Below are positions 1 through 8,680 of a stretch of 64,000 nt of DNA, piece by piece. The notes under the pieces were generated by a model. The model was not told the origin of the DNA. It made no database searches and worked only from the letters and a program-made list of their open reading frames with translations. This DNA comes from Aeromicrobium yanjiei (GTDB taxonomy: Bacteria; Actinomycetota; Actinomycetes; Propionibacteriales; Nocardioidaceae): the NCBI RefSeq assembly GCF_009649075.1, contig NZ_CP045737.1, positions 3,472,001-3,536,000 of the forward strand, written 5' to 3'. Both the position numbers and the translations under genes were made by a program. Position 1 is the first letter of the stretch, and each line of letters opens with the position of its first letter.

Positions 1-378
1 CACGACGTGCAGCTCGACGTCGACCTGCGCTCCTGGATGGTCATGGGCGAGCCGCAGCTGCTCGAGCGGGCCGTCACCAACCTGCTCGACAACGCGGCCA
101 AGTGGAGCCCGCCCGCGGGACGGATCCGCGTCCGTCTCGACGGCGGGGTGCTGACGATCGCGGACGAGGGACCGGGCATCAGCGCCGAGGACCTCCCGCA
201 CATCTTCGACCGCTTCTACCGCTCGAGCGAGGCGCGTACGCTGCCCGGCTCCGGCCTGGGGCTCTCGATCGTCAAGCGGGCCGCGGAGCGTCACGGGGGG
301 ACCGTCGAGGTTTCGTCCCCGCCCGAAGGGGGCACCGTCTTCACGCTCACCCTGCCCGAGACCGCGGCAGACGACTGA
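1..378 (+). CDS. mprB: MprB-like sensor histidine kinase, C-terminal part (5' end outside window)
   Basis: The frame is open from the window edge, so the protein is truncated at its N-terminus and only about 125 residues of the ATP-binding (HATPase_c) domain are present. The N box (NLLDNAAKWSPP), G1 box (DEGPGIS), F box (FDRFYRS) and G2 box (GSGLGLSIVKRA) are all visible. The wording of these boxes, with RTLPGSGLGLSIV, is like mycobacterial MprB, and the next gene is an HtrA-type protease as in mprA-mprB-pepD. Membrane-bound sensor of envelope stress is the expected role; the sensor and phospho-acceptor His regions are not visible. The MprB assignment rests on similarity by eye plus context. 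Confidence 0.8.
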   Translation, partial: HDVQLDVDLRSWMVMGEPQLLERAVTNLLDNAAKWSPPAGRIRVRLDGGVLTIADEGPGISAEDLPHIFDRFYRSSEARTLPGSGLGLSIVKRAAERHGGTVEVSSPPEGGTVFTLTLPETAADD

Positions 379-410
379 CCTCCGAGGTTCTTGCCTCGCT
401 CACACTCCGC

Positions 411-429
411 TCTCAGAACATCCTCAGCG
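411..429 (+). promoter_or_regulatory. Candidate MprA-type box upstream of htrA
   Basis: Two 8-base direct half-sites, TCTCAGAA and CCTCAGCG, are separated by 3 bases (CAT), 14 bases before the htrA start. Paired loosely conserved 8-bp direct repeats are, as I recall, the form of the mycobacterial MprA box. Binding is inferred. Confidence 0.35.
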
Positions 430-443
430 ATAGGCGAGAATCT

Positions 444-2021
444 ATGTCCATGACCGATTCGAACGATCCGTTCGCCGCCAAGCCGTACGTGCCGCCGGCG
501 GACCGCGACAACAACCCCCACACCGCTGATCCCGAGGCGCAGTCACCGCAGCCCGCGGCCCCGGAGGGAACGACGTCGGACCCGGTTTCCTCCGAGCCCC
601 CCGCGCCGCCCGCACCGTCGGGCCAGGAGCCCACGATCGTGTCCCAGGAGCCGCTGTACTCCGCCCCGCAGGACGATCCTCCGCCCGCGGCGGACGACCA
701 CACGCACCGCTACGAGAGCATGGCGTCGGATCCCCAGCCCGCCCAGGGCTCGTACTCGCCCGGCCCCACGGGCCAGCAGGGCTACCCGCAGGGCCAGCAG
801 GGCTATGAGCACACCGCGCCCCTGCCTCCCTTCGCCGGTGACAACGGCGGCAACGCCGGCACCGGGAACGGCGCCGGTACCACGGGCTCCACGCCACCGC
901 CGAAGAAGAAGAACCGGACCGGCCGCGCACTGGCCGGTGCGCTCGCCCTGATCGTGCTGGCCGGCGGCGCCGGATTCGGCGGCGCGTACGTGTACGACCA
1001 GACCAACGACGACGGCGACAGCAGCGGCAGCACCATCAGCTCGCTGGACAGCGGCAGCTCCGCCACCGACACCAAGGTCGCCTCCGGCACGGTCACCGCC
1101 GTGGCCGAGAAGGTGCTGCCGTCGGTCGTGCAGATCAACGTCAAGGGCCAGCAGGAGTCCGGCTCCGGCACAGGCATCATCATCAGCAACGACGGCAACA
1201 TCTTGACCAACAACCACGTCGTCGACGTGGCCGGCAACGGCGGCACCATCACGGTCGCGTTCAACGACGGCAGCAACGCCAAGGCCGAGATCGTCGGCAC
1301 GGACCCCAAGACCGACCTCGCCGTGATCAAGGCCGAGGGCAAGACCGACCTGGAGCCGGCGACCCTCGGCAACTCCGCCGATCTGGTGGTGGGCCAGGAG
1401 GTCATCGCGATCGGCTCGCCGTTCGGGCTGGAGAGCACCGTGACCCAGGGCATCATCTCGGCCCTCAACCGTCCGGTGTCGTCCTCGGACGGCAGCGCCA
1501 CCGGCACGCCCACGACGTTCCCGGCGGTCCAGACCGACGCCGCGATCAACCCGGGCAACTCCGGCGGTCCGCTCGTCGACCTCCAGGGCAAGGTCATCGC
1601 GATCAACTCCGCGATCCGCTCCGGCGGCTCGACGTCCGGTGAGGCCGGATCGATCGGCCTCGGGTTCGCGATCCCGATCGACCTCGCCAAGAACGTCGCC
1701 AAGCAGCTGCTGGACGGCAAGAAGGTGCAGCACGCCCAGATCGGCGTCAGCGTCGACAACTTCCTCGGCGAGGACGGCATCACCGGCGTCGGCGCGCAGG
1801 TCCAGAGCGTCACCGCGGGCGGTGCCGCGGAGAAGGCCGGCATCAAGAAGGGCGATGTCATCACCGCGGTCAACGGCAAGCTGATCCCGAGCTCCGAGGC
1901 GCTCGTCGCGGCGGTCCGCGGCTTCAACCCCGGCGAGAAGATCACGCTGACGTACACCCGTGACGGCAAGAAGGCCGAGACCGACGTGACCCTCGGGTCC
2001 GACGGCGGCAAGACCGAGTAA
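444..2021 (+). CDS. htrA: HtrA/DegP-type membrane-anchored serine protease with PDZ domain
   Basis: The 525-residue protein has a Pro/Gln/Gly-rich cytoplasmic N-terminus (about residues 1-155), one membrane segment (about 160-182), a Ser/Gly linker, a trypsin-like protease domain and a C-terminal PDZ domain (about 430-515). The triad is complete: His258 (NNHVVD), Asp291 (TDLAVIK) and Ser373 (NPGNSGGPL). ATG 444 was chosen because AGGCGAG lies just upstream; the open frame extends further 5' only over the kinase gene. Such proteases degrade misfolded envelope proteins, and the preceding kinase gene suggests control by that two-component system. It ends at a strong terminator. Confidence 0.92.
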   Translation: MSMTDSNDPFAAKPYVPPADRDNNPHTADPEAQSPQPAAPEGTTSDPVSSEPPAPPAPSGQEPTIVSQEPLYSAPQDDPPPAADDHTHRYESMASDPQPAQGSYSPGPTGQQGYPQGQQGYEHTAPLPPFAGDNGGNAGTGNGAGTTGSTPPPKKKNRTGRALAGALALIVLAGGAGFGGAYVYDQTNDDGDSSGSTISSLDSGSSATDTKVASGTVTAVAEKVLPSVVQINVKGQQESGSGTGIIISNDGNILTNNHVVDVAGNGGTITVAFNDGSNAKAEIVGTDPKTDLAVIKAEGKTDLEPATLGNSADLVVGQEVIAIGSPFGLESTVTQGIISALNRPVSSSDGSATGTPTTFPAVQTDAAINPGNSGGPLVDLQGKVIAINSAIRSGGSTSGEAGSIGLGFAIPIDLAKNVAKQLLDGKKVQHAQIGVSVDNFLGEDGITGVGAQVQSVTAGGAAEKAGIKKGDVITAVNGKLIPSSEALVAAVRGFNPGEKITLTYTRDGKKAETDVTLGSDGGKTE

Positions 2022-2032
2022 CGGTCCCCCTC

Positions 2033-2078
2033 CGAACGGCCCCGGCACTCGTCCCCCGACGAGTGCCGGGGCCGTTCG
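2033..2078 (+). terminator. Strong hairpin terminator after htrA
   Basis: Perfect 20-bp inverted repeat (arms 2033-2052 and 2059-2078) with a 6-base loop, followed by TTCTCGTC. It starts 12 bases after the htrA stop and precedes the eamA promoter. Confidence 0.85.
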
Positions 2079-2098
2079 TTCTCGTCGGAGGTCGTGAC

Positions 2099-2104
2099 TA
2101 GCGT
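2099..2104 (+). promoter_or_regulatory. Probable -10 box of a leaderless promoter for the EamA gene
   Basis: TAGCGT matches the actinobacterial TANNNT -10 pattern and ends 6 bases before the ATG at 2111, so transcription would begin at or next to the start codon. No Shine-Dalgarno sequence is present, consistent with a leaderless mRNA. Confidence 0.5.
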
Positions 2105-2110
2105 GGGGCC

Positions 2111-3034
2111 ATGACGACCGACCGCGATCTCTCGCTGCCCGCCATGCTGGTGACGGTGCTGCTGTGGGCCTCGGCGTTCGTCGCGATCCGCGCGGTGGGC
2201 GACACCTACTCCCCCGGGTCCCTGACGCTGGGTCGTCTCGTCGTCGGCGCGATCGTCCTGGTCGCCCTCGCTCGACCCACCGCGGCCACGCTTCCGCGCG
2301 GCCGGGTCCTCGGTCTCGTCGCGGTGTACGGGCTCACGTGGTCGGTCGGCTACAACATCGCGCTCAACGCGGCCGAGCGCGATCTCGACGCCGGCACGAC
2401 GGCCCTGATCGTCAACATCGCCCCCGCGCTGATCGCCCTGCTGGCCGGGGTCATCTTCAAGGAGGGCTTCCCCCGGCCCCTCGTGATCGGCATGCTGGTC
2501 GCGTTCGCCGGGGTCGCACTCATCGCGGTCAGCACCGACCGGGGCGCGGGCGACGCCCCCGGCGCGTCGACCATGGGCGTCGTGCTGTGCGTCGTCGCGG
2601 CCCTGTTCTACGCCACCGGGGCGCTCGTGCAGAAGCCGACCCTCGCGTTCATGAGCCCCGTGATGTGCGTGTGGCTCGGCTGCACGATCGGTGCCGTGGC
2701 CTGCCTGCCGTTCGCGCCCACCCTGATCGACGAGGTGTCGACCGCCTCGGTGCAGGACCTGCTCTGGCTGGTCTACCTCGGCGCGTTCCCGACGGCGATC
2801 GGCTTCAGCACCTGGTCCTACGCGTTGCAGCGGATCTCCACGGGCCAGGCGGCCTCGACGACCTATCTCGTGCCGGCCGTCGCGACCCTGATCTCCTGGG
2901 CGGTCCTCGACGAGGTGCCGGCCGCGCTCGCATTCGTCGGAGGGGCGCTGTGCCTGGTCGGCGTCGCGATCACCCGGTACCGCCCGCGAGGAGCTCGCCC
3001 ACCAGCGACGGACGGGGCGACGGCTCGTCGATGA
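2111..3034 (+). CDS. EamA/DMT-family inner-membrane transporter
   Basis: The 307-residue protein is almost entirely hydrophobic with about ten membrane segments in two similar halves, the usual size and fold of the drug/metabolite transporter family (two EamA domains). The N-terminal LLWASAFVAIRAVG and C-terminal FSTWSYALQRISTGQAAS stretches are typical. Substrate cannot be told; relatives export amino acids, metabolites or drugs. Its 3' end overlaps the convergent MmgE/PrpD gene by 65 bases, so the two messages share antisense 3' ends. Confidence 0.88.
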   Translation: MTTDRDLSLPAMLVTVLLWASAFVAIRAVGDTYSPGSLTLGRLVVGAIVLVALARPTAATLPRGRVLGLVAVYGLTWSVGYNIALNAAERDLDAGTTALIVNIAPALIALLAGVIFKEGFPRPLVIGMLVAFAGVALIAVSTDRGAGDAPGASTMGVVLCVVAALFYATGALVQKPTLAFMSPVMCVWLGCTIGAVACLPFAPTLIDEVSTASVQDLLWLVYLGAFPTAIGFSTWSYALQRISTGQAASTTYLVPAVATLISWAVLDEVPAALAFVGGALCLVGVAITRYRPRGARPPATDGATARR

Positions 3035-4352
3035 GCTCATGCACCAGGCGCTCGGTCCGGTCCTCGCCGAGGCCGGCGCCGAGCAGGTTGGCGCGCGCCT
3101 TGGCCAGCACCGCGGCGGCGTCGACGGGCCGGCCGGCCCCACCGATCACGTCGTCGACCGACGACTCGACCACCCGACCATCGGTCAGGGTCACCTCGAT
3201 CCGCGCGGGGAACCTGGCCGGGAAGCCGGAGTCCTCCCACACCTCGTAGGAGATGCGGGTCGACAGGTCCAGGCGCTCACCGCCCACCGGCGTGTCGAAC
3301 AGGTCGAGGTCGACCCGTCCGTCGACCGCTCGGCCCGCCAGGACGTACGGCAGGCTCCAGCGGGCGTCGTGCGGCGTGCGCGGCGTCTGCCGGTCGGCCC
3401 ACGGCTCGGCGATGACCGGCACCGCACCCCGGGGGACATGGCAGTGGATGCCGGCGATCTCCCCGGCCTCGATCCCCGCGTCCAGCACGAGTCCGAGCGC
3501 CTCGACGAAGGGGTGGATGAAGTGGCAGCAGGGGATCAGCTTGAAGGCGGCGTCGGTCAGGTGCCAGCGGTCGCCGAGAGTCGTGAGCTCGTCGCGCAGC
3601 CGATCTGGTGCTCCCGGGTCGTCGGCGTAGAGCTGGAAGAAGCCACGCTCCCCCTCGAGCACCCGCGACGGGCCGGTCATCCCGGCTCGGGCGAGCTCGG
3701 CCGCCCACAGCCCCGAGTGCGCCGCCCAGGCGGGCTGCCCGGCCTTGACCGTGCTGCCCTCCTCGAGGAAGGCGAAGGTGCCACCGGGCTGGCTGCCCGC
3801 GATGCCCAGCGCGTTCACCGCGAGGTCCGGCTCGTCGCCGTGCAGCAGCGACGACACGAGCGCCGCGGCGAACGGTCCCGCCGTCGACGTGGTCTGGAAG
3901 CCGCGGGCCTGCAGCGTTCCCGGGCTCGCCTGGCCCATGCGGATGAGGATCTCCCACGCGATCGCGTACGCCGACAGCATCGCGGCCCCGTCGGCGCCCG
4001 TCTCCTGCGCGACCGCGAGGGCGGCCGGTGCGAGGGTCGCGCTGCCGTGCATCACGGACGCGACGTGCGTGTCGTCGAACTCGAGGGAGTGGATGTAGGA
4101 GCCGTTGACCAGCGCCGCCACGGGCGCGGGCGCCGTGCCGGTCACCCCCAGCACGCTCGATCGGCCGCCTGCGTGCACTCCGCCGGCCAGCCGCGAGAAG
4201 CCCTTCAGCGGACCACGCCGAGCGCCGAGCGCCCCGACACCGAGGGCGTCGAGCAGGTGAAGTCGCGCGGAGCCGAGCACCTCGTCCGGCACCGCGCCGT
4301 GCAGCGCCTGCGCGCGGGCCACGAGGTCTGCCGTCAGGCTCACCCCGGTCAT
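2970..4352 (-). CDS. MmgE/PrpD family protein (second of pair)
   Basis: This 460-residue protein has the MmgE/PrpD fold of 2-methylcitrate dehydratase and cis-aconitate decarboxylase: an all-helical N-terminal domain with LLDALGVGALGARRG, the FDDTHVASVMHGSATLAPAALA block, and an alpha/beta lid with FKLIPCCHFIHPFVEAL. The start ATG overlaps the stop of the neighbouring paralogue by 4 bases. Family members dehydrate, isomerise or decarboxylate polycarboxylic acids. It is the last gene of a long minus-strand catabolic operon. The exact substrate is unknown; 2-methylcitrate is not favoured because no citrate-synthase-like gene is nearby. Confidence 0.85.
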   Translation of the reverse strand: MTGVSLTADLVARAQALHGAVPDEVLGSARLHLLDALGVGALGARRGPLKGFSRLAGGVHAGGRSSVLGVTGTAPAPVAALVNGSYIHSLEFDDTHVASVMHGSATLAPAALAVAQETGADGAAMLSAYAIAWEILIRMGQASPGTLQARGFQTTSTAGPFAAALVSSLLHGDEPDLAVNALGIAGSQPGGTFAFLEEGSTVKAGQPAWAAHSGLWAAELARAGMTGPSRVLEGERGFFQLYADDPGAPDRLRDELTTLGDRWHLTDAAFKLIPCCHFIHPFVEALGLVLDAGIEAGEIAGIHCHVPRGAVPVIAEPWADRQTPRTPHDARWSLPYVLAGRAVDGRVDLDLFDTPVGGERLDLSTRISYEVWEDSGFPARFPARIEVTLTDGRVVESSVDDVIGGAGRPVDAAAVLAKARANLLGAGLGEDRTERLVHELIDEPSPRPSLVGELLAGGTG

Positions 4353-5728
4353 CGCTGCCACGCCTCGGCGAGCACGACGCTCCACGGCTCTCCGTCCAGC
4401 TCCCGCGTGGCGACCACGCGGTGGGCGACGGATGCGAGCCTCGGCGCCGCCGACGTGAGCTGGGTGATCTTGTCGAGCACCTGGTCCTCCTCGAGCGGTC
4501 GGTCCGGCCCGCCGACCGCGCTCAGGACCTGGGCCTCGAGCGACGTCGCGGACTCGTCGGTGAGCGTCACCGTGAGACGGGCAGGACGATCGTGCGGGGC
4601 GGCCGGCAGCGGCTCGAACGGTGCGAGGCGCACCCGCTGACGCAGGCTCGCGACCGCAGGATCGTCGAGCAGCTCCTCGCCGAACGTCGCCGGGTCGGTG
4701 CGGCCCGTGACGAGCACCGCGGCCACGACGTGCGGCAGGGAGAACTTCCCGGCCAGGGTCGTCGTCGGCTGGCGGTTGTCGAGCGAGTAGGCGAGCGGGT
4801 GGGTCAAGACGACGACCTCGGCGATCTCGTCGACCGAGCGTCCCTCGAGCGGGCCCTGTGCCAGCTCGAGCGCCGCCTCGAGGGCCGAGTGCGCGTACTG
4901 ACAGGCCGCGTAGACCTTGTGGTACCCGTCCAGGATCGCCCACGACCCGTGCGGTCCCGCGAGCTCGGAGTCGTCGGCCGCCTGGCCGTAGCCGGCCGCG
5001 AACACGTCGACCGGCCCTGTGGGCTCGCCCCCGAGACCCGCCGAGGCGAGGTCGGAGGCGAGGAAGCCGAGCACCGCGCCCGCTCCGGCCCACGCGTTGC
5101 GGACCAGTGCGCCCGAGACCGCGTGGCTGAACGGACCCGACATCGACAGGGTTGCGGCCACGTCGACCGCCTGCATCACGCGCGCGGCCGACCCCGTGCG
5201 CAGCCAGGTCACGGCGGCTGCGGCACCGATGGGCGACAGCGTCGCGTGCGGGTGCAGCACGAGCGGGCGGGGGGCGGGGAAGGCGCGGGCGAACGCCGTG
5301 ACGACCTCATAGCCCACCACGACCGCGGCCAGGACCTCCTCGAGCGTACGACCCGTGGCCTCGGCCTCGGCGATGACCGCGGGGACCGTGTAGAGACCGC
5401 CGTGGCAGGTCGCGGGACGGTAGCCCTCGTCGAGCTCGTCCCACCCCGCTGCGGCGGCGTTGACCGCGGCGACCTTGTCGCGCGGACCCCTGCTCCCGAG
5501 CGCCGTCATCGACTCGCCCGGCGCGATCGGCGACGCGAACGACTGGGCGAGGGCGATGACCTCGGCGTGGGACGCGCCGACGTGCATCGCCGCGAGGTCG
5601 TCCATCAGGACGAGGGCGGCCTTGCGGCGCAGCGCGTCGTCGGCCAGCAGCGACCCGGGGGTGACCCCCTCGATGCGGGCGGCGAGGCGTTCTCGCCAGG
5701 CGGTCCAGTCGGCGGGCACGCCCGTCAC
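4349..5728 (-). CDS. MmgE/PrpD family protein (first of pair)
   Basis: The 459-residue MmgE/PrpD protein shows LVLMDDLAAMHVGASHAE near the N-terminus, the DELDEGYRPATCHGG block and HPHATLSPIGAAAAV, then a lid domain with HKVYAACQYAHSALEA. The GTG start overlaps the FAD oxidoreductase stop by 4 bases. It is diverged from its partner downstream, so the pair could form a hetero-oligomer or act on successive intermediates. Dehydratase, isomerase or decarboxylase activity on a carboxylic acid is expected from the family; which of these applies cannot be read from the sequence. Confidence 0.84.
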   Translation of the reverse strand: MTGVPADWTAWRERLAARIEGVTPGSLLADDALRRKAALVLMDDLAAMHVGASHAEVIALAQSFASPIAPGESMTALGSRGPRDKVAAVNAAAAGWDELDEGYRPATCHGGLYTVPAVIAEAEATGRTLEEVLAAVVVGYEVVTAFARAFPAPRPLVLHPHATLSPIGAAAAVTWLRTGSAARVMQAVDVAATLSMSGPFSHAVSGALVRNAWAGAGAVLGFLASDLASAGLGGEPTGPVDVFAAGYGQAADDSELAGPHGSWAILDGYHKVYAACQYAHSALEAALELAQGPLEGRSVDEIAEVVVLTHPLAYSLDNRQPTTTLAGKFSLPHVVAAVLVTGRTDPATFGEELLDDPAVASLRQRVRLAPFEPLPAAPHDRPARLTVTLTDESATSLEAQVLSAVGGPDRPLEEDQVLDKITQLTSAAPRLASVAHRVVATRELDGEPWSVVLAEAWQR

Positions 5729-7104
5729 GGCTGCACCGTCGCGGCGATCCCCGCGAGCCGGCCCAGCCCGACCGCCGTCAGGAGCCCGTTGCCCGAGGAG
5801 TAGCCACGACCGCCGTGCTGGCCGCTGACCCCGGCGGCCACGCCGCCCACGGCGAACAGGCCGGGCACCGGCGAGCCGCCGTCACGCAGCACGCGCCCGT
5901 CGACGTCGATGTCGAGGCCGCCCTGGGTGTGGAACAGGCCTGGCGACACCCGTGACGCGACGTACGGCGCCGTCAGCGGCGCGAGGCCGAAGTCGGTCCG
6001 GCCGTGGGCGTCCGGCTGCTCGCCGCGGGCTGCTGCCGCGTAGTCGTCCAGCGTCGAGCCCAGCGCATCGGCGTCGACGCCGATGAGCGAGGCCAGCTCC
6101 TCGAGCGTCGCGCACTCCTTGGCGCCACCCATCTCGACGAGCTCGGCGAACTCGTCCTCACGCAGCGTGATGTCGCGGATGCGCGTGTCGTAGACCGCCC
6201 AGATCGGCGCCGTGCCCTTGACGACCTCGGCCGCGAACCCGGAGTAGCCGACGATCTCGTCGCCCAGCCGCACGCCGCGCGAGTCGACGATGACGCCGCC
6301 CTTCTCCTGCGTCGTCCACGACAGGATCGAGCCGTGGGGGTATGCGACCGCGGCATAGCCCTGGAACGCCCCCTGGTTGCGCAGGCGTCCGCCCAGCTCG
6401 AGGCCCCACTCGATGGCCTCGCCGGTCGAGCCGTGCGCGCCGAAGTACTCCAGGCCCGCGAGCTCGGGGGCCCACTGGGCCACGAGCTCGCGGTTGGCCG
6501 CGTAGCCGTTGGCGGCCAGGATCACCGCGTGCGCACGGATCGTGTAGCGCTCGGTGCGCTCGCCCTCGACGACCACGCCGCCCACGACGCCGTCCTCGAC
6601 GAGCAGCTCGGTGACCGGGTTGCCGGTCACGACGTCGACGCCCGCGCGTCCACAGGCAGCCACGAGGTCGTTCGTCAGGTCGATCCCGCGGCGCGAACGA
6701 GGCGCGTGCAGCCGGGTGACCGAGTGGCCCACGTGCTTGTAGTCCGTGATCAGCGCGAGCCCGATCTGGTGGTCGTCCACGAGCCACTCGACGAGCTCGG
6801 CCGACGTCTCGGCCAGCCGGCGCGTCAGGTGCTCGGCCTCGTGCGGCCCGCTCTGCCGCAGCAGGTCGGCGGTCATGCGCTCGGGATCGTCCTCGACCCC
6901 CGCCTCGCGCTGGAAGCGCGAGCCGGCGGCGGGGATCGACCCGGTCGACAAGGCGGTGTTGCCACCGGGAGCATCGAGCTTCTCCAGCACGACGACCGAG
7001 GCGCCGGCGTCGGACGCCGCCAGGGCGGCAGCGAGGCCGCCACCTCCGGCTCCGACGACGATGACGTCGACGTCGACTTCTGGGGTGGACTGCTGCGTGC
7101 TCAT
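5725..7104 (-). CDS. FAD-dependent oxidoreductase, fumarate-reductase/ketosteroid-dehydrogenase type
   Basis: The 459-residue protein opens with the dinucleotide fold VIVVGAGGGGLAAALAASDAG (about residues 14-34) and ends with the FAD-binding GLFAVGGVAAGVSGQHGGRGYSSGNGL block, the plan of the FAD_binding_2 family (fumarate reductases, 3-ketosteroid dehydrogenases). HTQGGLDIDVDGRVL near residue 395 is the family's capping-domain return. It probably introduces or removes a double bond next to a carbonyl or carboxylate. It lies between an SDR and the MmgE/PrpD pair in one operon and has 4-base coupling to the next gene. Confidence 0.86.
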   Translation of the reverse strand: MSTQQSTPEVDVDVIVVGAGGGGLAAALAASDAGASVVVLEKLDAPGGNTALSTGSIPAAGSRFQREAGVEDDPERMTADLLRQSGPHEAEHLTRRLAETSAELVEWLVDDHQIGLALITDYKHVGHSVTRLHAPRSRRGIDLTNDLVAACGRAGVDVVTGNPVTELLVEDGVVGGVVVEGERTERYTIRAHAVILAANGYAANRELVAQWAPELAGLEYFGAHGSTGEAIEWGLELGGRLRNQGAFQGYAAVAYPHGSILSWTTQEKGGVIVDSRGVRLGDEIVGYSGFAAEVVKGTAPIWAVYDTRIRDITLREDEFAELVEMGGAKECATLEELASLIGVDADALGSTLDDYAAAARGEQPDAHGRTDFGLAPLTAPYVASRVSPGLFHTQGGLDIDVDGRVLRDGGSPVPGLFAVGGVAAGVSGQHGGRGYSSGNGLLTAVGLGRLAGIAATVQP

Positions 7105-7164
7105 GGTGATTCCTTCCGCCGCCGGGGGCGAGCTGTTTCTACGATCTGGACGGTGTCGCTGTGG

Positions 7165-7929
7165 TCAGGCGGGCACCTTGGCGAGCAACCCGCCGTCGAC
7201 CAGCAGCGAGGTGCCGGTGACGAACGACGCGTCGTCGGAGGCCAGGAACGCGATCGCGCCGGCGATGTCCTCCGGCGATCCCATGCGACCCAGGGGGGCC
7301 GCCGCTCCCGCTCCGGCTGCCGCGCCCGCAGGATCGTCCTGCGCGTCGAAGTAGCCCTGCAGGTTGGGCGTCAGGATGAAGCCGGGGCACACCGCGTTGA
7401 CCCGGATGCCGTGCGGTCCGCCGTCGAGCGCCATGGCCTTGGTCAGCGCGAGGATCGCACCCTTCGACGCGACGTATGCCGCATCCTGCGGGAAGGCGGC
7501 GAACGAGGCCGTCGACCCGAGGGTCACGATCGAGCCGCCGCGCGGCACCATCGCGGGCCACAGGTGCCGGTTGAGCAGGTACAGGCTCGTCAGGTTGACG
7601 TCCATCTGGTGGTGCCACTCGGTCGGGGTCAGGGCGTCGAGCGCTCCGACCACCGTGATGCCGGCGGCGTGCACGACGATGTCGGGCGCGCCGTGCTCCG
7701 CGAGCAGACCCGGGACGTGGGCCTCGACATCGGCCTCCGAGGCGACGTCGAACGCGCCGGTGACGGCCGTCGGACCGCAGGTGGCAGCGGCCTCCGCGAG
7801 GCGTGCCTCGTCACGACCGAGCAGCACCACCGTCGCGCCCTCGGCGGCGAGCCGCTCGGCCGCGCCCCGTCCGATGCCCGAGCTCGCACCGGAGACCCAG
7901 GCGATCTTGCCGTCGAAGCGTCCGCTCAT
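7165..7929 (-). CDS. Short-chain dehydrogenase/reductase (SDR)
   Basis: The 254-residue classical SDR has the cofactor motif SGASSGIG near residue 14, HAAG near 90, catalytic Ser in TLGSTAS and the active pair YVASK. The C-terminus FVTGTSLLVDGG is standard. The ATG at 7929 overlaps the preceding SDR stop by 4 bases. It should interconvert an alcohol and a ketone with NAD(P). Together with the adjacent SDR and the FAD enzyme it suggests several redox steps on one carbon skeleton. Confidence 0.87.
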   Translation of the reverse strand: MSGRFDGKIAWVSGASSGIGRGAAERLAAEGATVVLLGRDEARLAEAAATCGPTAVTGAFDVASEADVEAHVPGLLAEHGAPDIVVHAAGITVVGALDALTPTEWHHQMDVNLTSLYLLNRHLWPAMVPRGGSIVTLGSTASFAAFPQDAAYVASKGAILALTKAMALDGGPHGIRVNAVCPGFILTPNLQGYFDAQDDPAGAAAGAGAAAPLGRMGSPEDIAGAIAFLASDDASFVTGTSLLVDGGLLAKVPA

Positions 7930-8663
7930 GCGTCGCCGCCCATCGGCAGCGCGGGCTCGCCGGCGGTCCAGCCGCCGTCGACCGCCATCACGACGCCCGT
8001 CACGGCCGACGACCACGACGAGGCGAGGAAGGCGATCGTCTGACCGATCTCCTCGGGCTCGAACATGCGGCCCAAGGGGACGCGACGCGAGACCGCGGCG
8101 TCCAGCTCCGGCGTCATCTGCTGCTTGGCCATGGGCGTCAGCGTGAAGCCGGGGCAGACCGCGTTGACGCGGATGTTGTCGGGCGCCCAGTCGATCGCGA
8201 GCGACCGCGTGAGAGCTGCGACGGCCCCCTTCGACGCCGAGTACGCCGACTGGTCGGGCAGGCTCACGAGCGCCGCCTGCGACGCGACGTTGACGATGGC
8301 TCCGGCGCCGGACGCCTTGAGCGTCTCGTACAGCGCCTTGCTCGTGTTGAACGAGCCCACGACGTTGACGTCGTACGTGCGGCGGAAGTCCTCGGGATCG
8401 ACCTCGTGGGCCGGGAGGTTCGCGGTGATGATGCCGGCGCAGTTGACCAGGATGTCGACCTGGCCGTGCTCGGCGACAGCCGCCTCGGCTGCTGCCGTGA
8501 CCGACGCGGAGTCGGTGATGTCGGTGCCGACGACGCCGGGAGCCTCGTTGAGGTCCCACGCGATGACCGTCGCGCCGGCGCCCCGCAGCACCTCCACGGT
8601 TGCCGCGCCGATGCCGGATGCGCCGCCGGTGACGACGGCGACCTTGCCTGAGAGATCGACCAT
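7926..8663 (-). CDS. Short-chain dehydrogenase/reductase (SDR)
   Basis: The 245-residue classical SDR has TGGASGIG near residue 13, NCAG near 83 and the catalytic YSASK. The start ATG is preceded by AAAGGAAAC, a good ribosome site, and there are 17 bases to the old yellow enzyme gene. It shares only family-level similarity with the following SDR, so they are unlikely to be a recent duplication. Predicted NAD(P)-dependent oxidoreductase of the catabolic operon. Confidence 0.87.
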   Translation of the reverse strand: MVDLSGKVAVVTGGASGIGAATVEVLRGAGATVIAWDLNEAPGVVGTDITDSASVTAAAEAAVAEHGQVDILVNCAGIITANLPAHEVDPEDFRRTYDVNVVGSFNTSKALYETLKASGAGAIVNVASQAALVSLPDQSAYSASKGAVAALTRSLAIDWAPDNIRVNAVCPGFTLTPMAKQQMTPELDAAVSRRVPLGRMFEPEEIGQTIAFLASSWSSAVTGVVMAVDGGWTAGEPALPMGGDA

Positions 8664-8680
8664 GATGTCGTTTCCTTTCG

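Noticed and set aside
543..2048. Long minus-strand open frame opposite htrA (also similar frames opposite 8684-9886, 12-14 kb, 37.9-39.8 kb and others)
   Set aside because: These are artefacts of GC-rich third positions: translations are Arg/Ala/Gly/Asp-rich without domains, and the opposite strand has recognised genes.
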